Assembly: GCA_011503125.2 (NCBI GenBank) | Contig: WWBZ02000051.1 | Coordinates: 186,001-250,000, forward strand | From: Botryosphaeria dothidea | Taxonomy: Eukaryota > Ascomycota > Dothideomycetes > Botryosphaeriales > Botryosphaeriaceae | Reading direction: 5' to 3' | Length of the DNA: 64,000 bases | In this document: in pieces, positions 57,151 through 64,000 of the stretch | How the letters are laid out: each line of letters begins with the position of its first letter | Numbering within the stretch: the stretch's first letter is position 1 | The notes under the pieces: generated by a model | The model's database searches: none | The model's input: only the letters and a program-made list of their open reading frames with translations | Told to the model about the DNA's origin: nothing | Translations under genes and position numbers: made by a program

Positions 57151-59085
57151 TCAAGTCGAAGGCGCCGGGCCTCCATTACCAGTAGGTCCGGTGCCCGCAG
57201 ACGAGGAAGTCGAAGACGTCGAACCAGGCTGACCATGAGCGTATCCATGCCTATGCAGCCCCGCAGCCCTCTTCGCCGCCTGCACCTCCGCATGCACGCC
57301 CTGCGCCTGCGCCGCATGCAACTCCTTCAGCCTGCGCAACTTCTCCGCCCGGCGCTCGCCACCCGGCAGCGAGGCACCCACGGGCGCCGCGGCCGCGCCG
57401 ACGGGCGGGATGCCCCTCGGCGTCGGGCTCGACGGTCCGCCCAGAAGCGCCTGCGGGCCGATCTCGCGCCAGGACGAGCGGCGGGCGCCGTGCTCGCCCC
57501 ACATGGAGACGCGCTGGACGCGGCGCAGCTTGCTGAGGCCGATGGTGGTGGAGACGAGGGTGAAGACGGCGCACCAGACGCTGACGCCCCAGAAGCCGAG
57601 GTCGGACTCCTCGATGAAGTTCTTGAGGTTCATGCCGTAGAGGGCGGCGATGAAGGTGCCGGCGGCGAGGCCGACGGTCCACACGGAGAATTTGAGGTCG
57701 AGGAGCATGAGCGAGTTGCGGTTGGCGTCGAGGATGGCCTTGACGCTATGGAAAGGGGAGGGGTCAGTGGGGTGGCTGTCGTGAGGAGATAGAAGGTGGG
57801 GATGGGCTTACATTTCCTCGGTGTTGCGGATGTTGGAGACTAGGTTCTCAGCCGCTTGCACGATTTCGTCGGCGATCTTGTGGTATGACTCCAACAAAAG
57901 CTCAACTTCAGCATGGTCATGCTCGCCACGGCTTTGGCCTGCGGCTTTCTCCGAGAGATACATTGCCGCCAGGTCATCGTCAGCCTCGAGTAGCTCGTCT
58001 AACGCGTCCCGAACCAGACGCGCCTGTTGCTCGAAGGAGCCTAGCTTCTTGGAGTAGACCAGCAGGTATCGCAGCTTATCCCTATCAATGTCTTCCTCGA
58101 GCTCGCGCAGCACTCTTACGACGGGTTCACGGACACCCTCGAATTCGCTTTCCAGACCAGTTGTCACACTGAGCAGGACAGCTTCCAGGGCACGAAATTC
58201 ATAAGGCAAGGAGCCGTTCTGACGCAAATCCTTCTGCCTCAGTCTACCCTCCAGGTCGTACATAAAGAGCGATTGGGCATATGAGTTGGTGGTACCGTAG
58301 GCATCAAAGACGAGGACGCGGTTGTGCTTGATGAGCACGCGGAGGTGAAGCAGGTTGAGTAGGATGGCGGACGAGCGAACGAGGATATGCGGCAGCATGG
58401 CCGAGTCAATTTTGCGCAGGTCTCGGGTCAAGAGGCCGTACTACGAGAAGTCAGCAACCACATCCAGCTTCCTGTCCTGTGTGAGGCATACCTTGGCGAT
58501 CAGCTCGCTCTTCCTGAACTCGCTGTTCACAAGAGTGATGTTCCCATTCTCGTCGAACTCAGTACACCTGATACGCGGCTCGTTTATGGGGCGCATCACC
58601 CGGCCCAGATTACCATGATCATCCTGGGTGTAGCCCTCTGGGTGGCGAGGAGGCAGGTCGTTCGGCTGGAGGGGACCTGCGCCAGACTTGCGCTTGTTCC
58701 TCTCCCAGAACCTCAGGCCGAGGAAGGCCGCAGGACGTGTGGTCGAGAATGCGCGGCGCTGTGTGAGCCATGCGGTTCCGGAATGCCTAGAGAGTGGGGA
58801 GGAAAAGTTGGCTGAGCAGAGAAAAATGCCGCATGGTGGACTGGATGGACAAAGCAGCGAGAACGAAGCAGGTGGAGACGAAGAAGGCAATTGAGCCGGA
58901 AGTTGCGGAAGCTGGGCAGAAGATGGCACGGAGAGGGTGGAATTATGGCGGGCGTGAGAAATTCTGGTGGAGCGCGGCGGCGGACGGGCGACGGTTGCGG
59001 GCTTGAAAGGCGCCGATTGAGCCCTCAGGAAGCGCAAGAGGGCTGGCGAAGGGACGGCCCCATGGCGAAGAGATACTGGAGGCAT
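57151..59085 (-). CDS. MRS2: MRS2/CorA-type mitochondrial magnesium channel
   Basis: Three exons (59085-58492, 58440-57812, 57745-57151) give 605 aa. MRS2 channels carry Mg2+ across the inner mitochondrial membrane. Seen: a basic, Ser/Arg-rich presequence without acidic residues; RDLRKIDS; VLVFDAYG; ALEAVLLSV; a long coiled-coil cytosolic-side helix; and the pore signature YGMNLKNFIEE near residue 446, between two membrane helices. The Gly/Ala/Ser-rich tail of about 120 residues is longer than I expect from yeast. The start is the ATG at 59085; further upstream the frame has only TTG. Confidence 0.93.
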
Positions 59086-59514
59086 CTCTGTGTGGTGTGA
59101 GTCTTCAGCCAGCAAGCCATGCGCGTTGAAGTTGGGAGGGCGCGCTGGGTGATCGGAATGGGTGGAGGATGCGATCTTGAGAGAAAATCGCGACGGACGC
59201 AGCTCCAACTGCGCCGGATGACGCTCCCTCGCAGGGTCCGTGCACCACCGTCACGTGAATCACTCGAGCTCGCACTCTACCCTCACACGTCTTAGGGCAA
59301 GTGAGTGGATACTGTTGACTGGATCCATTGAGGTGCCATGAGTGGTGATGAGTTTGATCAAACAAATAACTATGTATTCCAGAATTTGGCTTGAAAAGCC
59401 GGGTATCTCAACTATGTTGCGCATGAACCCGATGCAAATACCGACATTTTCATCAGGGCTTCCAAAAAGACGAAAAGAACAAGACAAGGCGGAATAAAAA
59501 GTAAGTTCCACTGC
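59086..59514. other. intergenic, MRS2-like promoter
   Basis: About 430 bases between two minus-strand genes; no gene seen. Confidence 0.5.
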
Positions 59515-60768
59515 TCAAGGTGACTGAGCTTGAGCCTCCGCCTCAGCCACCAACTGCTCCTTATTCGTAGCAGTCGCCTTCAACTGATCCAACAACCACT
59601 CTCCCTTGTCCTTGTCAGGATTGCGTTCGGCCCAGTTCCACAGCATAGGATCGAAGTACTCGGTATCCCCATGCAAACTCCAGGTGAGCAGGCTCTCTAC
59701 GAAGTCCTTATCACAGCCGCCGTCGACCACTGCACGCCGGAGTAGCTTCTGGGGAAGGGTAATCTCCGAGGCGATGGCAATGCAGATGAGCCATTGGGCG
59801 ATCTCAACATGCGACGTCTTCGCGAGGTCCATCAAGCCTTCGATGAGCGTCTCCGATGTGGTCGAGCTCTCGGTGTCGATGCCGAGATTTTGGATAAAGA
59901 GGAAGCGGAGCATCATGTGCTTCTGATCGTGCCAGGGACCCTTGAGATATTTTGCAGGGATCGGCGTCTTGTCGTGGAGCCTCAAGAAGGGTGGCATCTC
60001 CTCAACATGCTCGCAATTCAGATTGAAACGGTCCAGAATGTCAAAATCAGAGTCGTACTGGATGAGATCCTCCAGCGAGACATCGGGGTGCAGCTCCTCC
60101 AGCCATGGCCATGTGCGAAACTTCAGACACGCCTTTGCCGCATATCGCTTGTAGAACTCCCAGTCGAAAAAGCGCAACGAAAGCAGCTTGCTCTGCATCT
60201 CCGGCAGGTCGTCCCTGTCCGTTCGCTCCTCGTCATCGGGCCAGTACAGCACGCGAAGGGCGAATTCCGTCTTGATGTGGTCGTTGTTCAGCTTGTGCAG
60301 CAGCTCAATGCTGGCGACGGGCAGATCCATGTTCATGCTCTCCAAGAATATCTGCTGCAGCACCTCAGCCGGCATGCGCTCGAGTGGCGACAGCCTCCTC
60401 CAGTATGACGACCTCCTCTTCTTCCTCTTGATCAGCGGTGTCTCGGCGCCGATGGATTGTGATTGTGTCTGCGATTGGGACTGCGAGTGCGAGGCGCGGT
60501 ATTCTTCAGGCCAAGGGAGCGGTGTCGACCATTTCGAAGGTGGCTTCGCGGACTTGCGTGGCTTATCGAGCTGAGACTGGCGAATGAGGTTGACGCGAGG
60601 TTTGGAGAGTTGCTCCAACATACTGGCCTTCACGTCCTCCCATGGCGGCGAGGGTGGGCGCTTGGTGCGCGGTCTTCCGGGTCGTCGCTTAGTGCCTAGA
60701 GGGAGGTCGGGTGGTGGACTTGCGGGTGCCTTCCTCTTTCCGCGGACCCGAACGAGCGTGCGGTCCAT
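59515..60768 (-). CDS. F-box-like protein with AT-hook-like N-terminus
   Basis: A single-exon 417-aa protein. The N-terminus is basic and Pro-rich with one AT-hook-like core (RRPGRPRTKR near residue 30), then a Ser/Gln repeat (SQSQSQTQSQS). An F-box-like segment, LSPLERMPAEVLQQIFLES, lies at about residues 128-146, followed by mainly helical sequence. Such proteins usually serve as SCF ubiquitin-ligase adaptors, but many fungal F-box-like proteins are uncharacterised. It shares a 422-base divergent promoter with TRM44. Function beyond the F-box is unknown. Confidence 0.78.
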   Translation of the reverse strand: MDRTLVRVRGKRKAPASPPPDLPLGTKRRPGRPRTKRPPSPPWEDVKASMLEQLSKPRVNLIRQSQLDKPRKSAKPPSKWSTPLPWPEEYRASHSQSQSQTQSQSIGAETPLIKRKKRRSSYWRRLSPLERMPAEVLQQIFLESMNMDLPVASIELLHKLNNDHIKTEFALRVLYWPDDEERTDRDDLPEMQSKLLSLRFFDWEFYKRYAAKACLKFRTWPWLEELHPDVSLEDLIQYDSDFDILDRFNLNCEHVEEMPPFLRLHDKTPIPAKYLKGPWHDQKHMMLRFLFIQNLGIDTESSTTSETLIEGLMDLAKTSHVEIAQWLICIAIASEITLPQKLLRRAVVDGGCDKDFVESLLTWSLHGDTEYFDPMLWNWAERNPDKDKGEWLLDQLKATATNKEQLVAEAEAQAQSP

Positions 60769-61190
60769 GGCGTGGAGAGAAGGATCGAGGCGGGTGTTGA
60801 CGTTGTGGGGAGAAAGGCACGGCGATAAGCTCGGACTTTTGGCCCAGGAAATTTTCTGGTCCCGGCGAAGAGGAAGGTTTGCCGACCCACTCTACTCGTG
60901 ACTTTGACTTCTACAAGACCAAATCGGCGAGAATGGAGAAGAAGACATTGTAAGTCTATGTATGAGTTTTGTCGACGTGGAAAGCGTGAATTGTGCCGTA
61001 ACAGCAACGTTCATCTGTCATCGGCAACGAATCGCCTTCCAACACACTAACTCTTCGCGACTCACCATCAACTTCACCCGTCTACGGCCACCACATTGAC
61101 AGCTTTCGTCTCCAGTTACAGGCAACTGGACAAATCTTAGGATAGAGGCCTCGCCTGGGCAATAGGAACGGCTTAGGGCCTAGAAAGAGC
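60769..61190. promoter_or_regulatory. divergent promoter, F-box-like / TRM44
   Basis: 422 bases between divergent start codons. No TATA box was seen, as is common for housekeeping fungal promoters. Confidence 0.5.
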
Positions 61191-62891
61191 ATGGGGAATT
61201 CAAAGGATGCGCAGCTTGACGCCACCGCTCAGCCGAAAGTCTTTGAGCCACGCGATCTGTCGCAGCAGGACCCTGTATTTTCTCTTCCGGACGAACCATG
61301 GACCTCCATGGTAGAGACGCCATGCTCCTTCGAGCCCGAGTACTATCAACGTGTCATGCTCAATCTCGTCCGCCATCCCGAAATTGCCTCGACATATCTC
61401 TTCCGCGCCGAAATATTTTACGACAGTTTCAACGACCCAGAAGGCACATTTGTGAATCACATCAAACAAGAATACAAACCACATGGCTGTTTTGTTCCCG
61501 GCTACGAGCTTCAGCAGACCATCGTACGGCGGATGATCCCCCGAAATCCACAACGCGACCACCCTCTGGTCCAGACATGCCACATCTTCAGCAGCAGAGA
61601 AGAATCCGGCATTGAAAAAAACCTAGTAATCTACATCCCGCACGCCGAGTCCGCCGACGAGGTTCCCTTCTACCACCCCACCGTCGCTGCCCTCGCTTTC
61701 CTCCACACCTGGCCTTCCCAATCAAACACCGCGACCTCGCCTCAGCAGCTCGGCACCTTCTCCATCCACTACCGCCTCTTCTCCACCCACCCCCTCGACC
61801 ACCGCCTCACCCGCACCGCCCTCAGCCTCCTCACCCTCATCAACAAGCACAGCCTCGGCCAAAAGGCCGGCTACACCAAACGCGTCCACCACGACCAGAT
61901 CATCCCGCAAGCCCGCTTCCAAGACACCTACACCCGCCTCAAAGCCACCTACGCCAAGCCCCTCATCGACGCCTGGGTCGAGCAGACGCCGCCGGGCAAG
62001 CACGTCTTCGAGGACCTCGGCATCGCCGCTTTCCTCCTCGAGCTGTGGTCCGACATGTACGCGGCGCCCGGCGCCGCCGCGGGCGACGACAAGCCGCCCT
62101 TCCCCGGCTTCGTCGACATCGGCTGCGGCAACGGCGTGCTCGTGCACGTGCTCCGGCAAGAGGGGTTCCGCGGCTGGGGCTTCGACGCGCGGCGGCGCAA
62201 GACGTGGGACACGTTCCCGGCGCCCGTGCAAACCCACCTCAAAGAGCTTGTCCTCGTGCCGGAGGCGCTCAGGCAAGGCGGTGCTGATGCCACCGACGCC
62301 GCGCCATCCCTCCTCGAGACCCTGCGCCTCGACGACGACGCGGCGAGCAAATTCCACAACGGCGTCTTCGACGAACGCACCTTCATCATCTCCAACCACG
62401 CCGACGAGCTAACCCCGTGGACGCCGCTGCTGGCGTACCTGTCGGGCTCGCCGTTCGTCGCGATACCCTGCTGCAGCCACAACTTTGCCGGTGCGAAGTT
62501 CAGGGCGCCCGTCCAGAAGCAGCAGAAGGAAGAGAGGAAGAAAGTCGACGAGGGGGGCAAGACCGGTTCTCTGCAGCAGAAGAAGAACGGGCAGCCCAGC
62601 GCGTACGCGACGCTGTGCGACTGGGTTGCGCGGCTGGCGGCCGACGTAGGGTTTGTCGCCGAGAAGGAGATGCTGAGGATCCCGTCGACGCGGAATGCGG
62701 GGATTATTGGGCGGAGGAGAGAGAGAGAGAGCGAGGGCGAGGGGCTGGAGGAGAGGATGGAGGTGGTGAGGAGGCTGCTGGTGAGGGAGATGGGCGGGAA
62801 TGTGGATGGGGTGGGCGGGCTGGAGAGCATGGGCAGGGAGTGGGTTGAGAGAGCGGGGAAGCTGGTGAAGGGGGTGGGTGGAGGGCATTGA
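61191..62891 (+). CDS. TRM44: tRNA (uracil-O(2)-)-methyltransferase TRM44
   Basis: A single-exon 566-aa protein. TRM44 makes 2'-O-methyluridine at position 44 of tRNA-Ser in the cytosol. Seen: PEYYQRVMLNLVRHPE near residue 48, RRMIPRNPQRD, VYEDLAIAAF-like FEDLGIAAFLLELW, the SAM motif FVDIGCGNGVLVH near residue 308 followed by GWGFDARRRKTWDTF, and SNHADELTPW with IPCCSHNF near residue 425. Motif order and length match the family. A low-complexity Arg/Glu stretch lies near residue 505. Confidence 0.93.
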   Translation: MGNSKDAQLDATAQPKVFEPRDLSQQDPVFSLPDEPWTSMVETPCSFEPEYYQRVMLNLVRHPEIASTYLFRAEIFYDSFNDPEGTFVNHIKQEYKPHGCFVPGYELQQTIVRRMIPRNPQRDHPLVQTCHIFSSREESGIEKNLVIYIPHAESADEVPFYHPTVAALAFLHTWPSQSNTATSPQQLGTFSIHYRLFSTHPLDHRLTRTALSLLTLINKHSLGQKAGYTKRVHHDQIIPQARFQDTYTRLKATYAKPLIDAWVEQTPPGKHVFEDLGIAAFLLELWSDMYAAPGAAAGDDKPPFPGFVDIGCGNGVLVHVLRQEGFRGWGFDARRRKTWDTFPAPVQTHLKELVLVPEALRQGGADATDAAPSLLETLRLDDDAASKFHNGVFDERTFIISNHADELTPWTPLLAYLSGSPFVAIPCCSHNFAGAKFRAPVQKQQKEERKKVDEGGKTGSLQQKKNGQPSAYATLCDWVARLAADVGFVAEKEMLRIPSTRNAGIIGRRRERESEGEGLEERMEVVRRLLVREMGGNVDGVGGLESMGREWVERAGKLVKGVGGGH

Positions 62892-63858
62892 TTGGGTATG
62901 AGGGAGGGAGACACGATGCACACAAGTCGATCTCTAGTGTGAAGCTCTCGTACATCGCTTTTGTTGTTCGTCATTGTCGCTTGAAGTTGCATAGTGGGGC
63001 AGCCATTTGGATGACTGATTGGTATATCTGCCCCCAAGAAGATCTTCGCTCGCATGGCGCGGTTCCATCCTTGCTTTTATGTTTATCAATATCTGTTGCT
63101 GCCTTTCTTACAGATCGTGAGGCGACAGAAGCTGGGATAATGATGGCGTTGTACATGGCCACCTCGGTTATCACTTAGCACCGGACTGAACGCCGCCACG
63201 GGAACACCTTGGTCCACACATACATAGGACACAGTAAAAGGACATCAATGTATGCTCGGACAAGTTGTACATGTTTAGATGCAACATCGAGAACTTGCTC
63301 CGAATGCAGTAAAGTGGCCGGAATCGGCTTCTTGTTTCCGACCTTGCTTGGAGCGGTAGCCTCCATTGCAGACATGCGTATTGTGTCAGTGACAGCTGAT
63401 ATTCAGGTGTTTCGATTCAGATACGGAGTTATGCATACTTGAAATGCACCAGAGACCTTGAACTCAATCTTTGCGGATGAGCCTGAAGCCGAACGGCACA
63501 ACGTTGTCGTGTTAAACCTCGGATTCATTGCTTCTCAGATTGCTCCACGAAGAACAAAACTCCAACTCTACTAGAGCTAGCTCAGTAGTCTTTCCTTTCT
63601 CAAACATTCCAAATGGCACTGAATAGATATTTCCAAGCTCCTGGATAGAGTGGTTGCTTGAAGAATCTATGAGGAGAAACTATGAACTCACCGAACCAAC
63701 TAAGTCCTTGATGGTCATGACCATGACTGACCGGTCTCTGGACCTTTCAGGCCAAGTGAAATCAATAGGCTTAAAAAAGTCTCGTGGTGATTTTGTTCTA
63801 CGATTACACCGTATTGCCATCAAGGAAATCAATGCCGAGTACTTTGACTGACTGGATA
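62892..63858. other. intergenic
   Basis: About 1 kb between TRM44 and the edge repeat; only short unsupported frames. Confidence 0.5.
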
Positions 63859-64000
63859 GTATTGAACAAGTGGGTTGTTTGTATAGGGAGTGAAGTTCAT
63901 CGTAGATTGGCATGAGGAGGAGGAGGGTAGGTGACCCGGTCCCTCTTATATAGTAGCTATATAACAAATTTTCGGTGTTGACCCTTGGTTCGATCAGACC
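63859..64000 (+). mobile_element. LTR-like repeat copy 2, uninterrupted, cut by window end
   Basis: Reverse-complement match to 38278-39597 without the SINE pair. It shows the empty target ATATAGTAGCTATATAAC at about 63949-63966. It carries the motif GATTGGCATGAGGAGGA and a CTCTTATATA element also seen, in similar order, in the solo LTR. The element continues past the window. Confidence 0.7.

Overview
The window reads as nuclear DNA of a filamentous ascomycete (Pezizomycotina). Genes carry short 50-70 bp GT-AG introns, coding exons are GC-rich at third positions, and several families are fungus-specific: a C2H2/Zn2Cys6 regulator, a LaeA-like methyltransferase, a DUF6536 membrane protein, a Helo-like/ankyrin protein and a QDE-2-type Argonaute. 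I cannot name the species. All exon joins were worked out by hand from splice sites and reading phase. Except where stated, each join closes on a single open frame.

Layout. 1-13 kb: an ornithine-decarboxylase-like gene (-) and a divergent MFS transporter (+), then a P1B heavy-metal ATPase with a Cys-Cys-rich N-terminus and a zinc-finger transcription factor. 14-22 kb: a FAD monooxygenase and an NmrA/isoflavone-reductase-like gene share a 510 bp divergent promoter, followed by a secreted tannase/feruloyl-esterase-like enzyme and a small secreted Cys-rich protein. This looks like a small aromatic-compound neighbourhood. 22-36.3 kb: Argonaute, a zinc-type alcohol dehydrogenase, an MpaB/DUF2236-type oxygenase, a spliced small secreted protein and a secreted type-B carboxylesterase, all on the minus strand.

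37-41 kb is a repeat island. It holds a 53-residue secreted Cys-rich peptide gene, a solo LTR with a 5 bp target duplication, and two tRNA-type SINEs inserted head-to-head in an LTR-like repeat. An uninterrupted relative of that repeat lies at the right edge of the window. 41-56 kb mixes decayed and intact genes: a frameshifted unknown gene, a DUF6536 pseudogene and a Helo-like/ankyrin pseudogene, the last two with C-to-T type nonsense changes. An intact LaeA-like methyltransferase and an intact small secreted protein lie between them. 57-63 kb is ordinary housekeeping sequence: an MRS2-type mitochondrial magnesium channel, an F-box-like protein and the tRNA methyltransferase TRM44.

Most interesting: the SINE pair whose target duplications are swapped, which implies an inversion between two independent insertions and is supported by the empty site in the same window; the tiny peptide with a symmetric C-CC-CC-C pattern; and the cluster of decayed genes in 41-56 kb.
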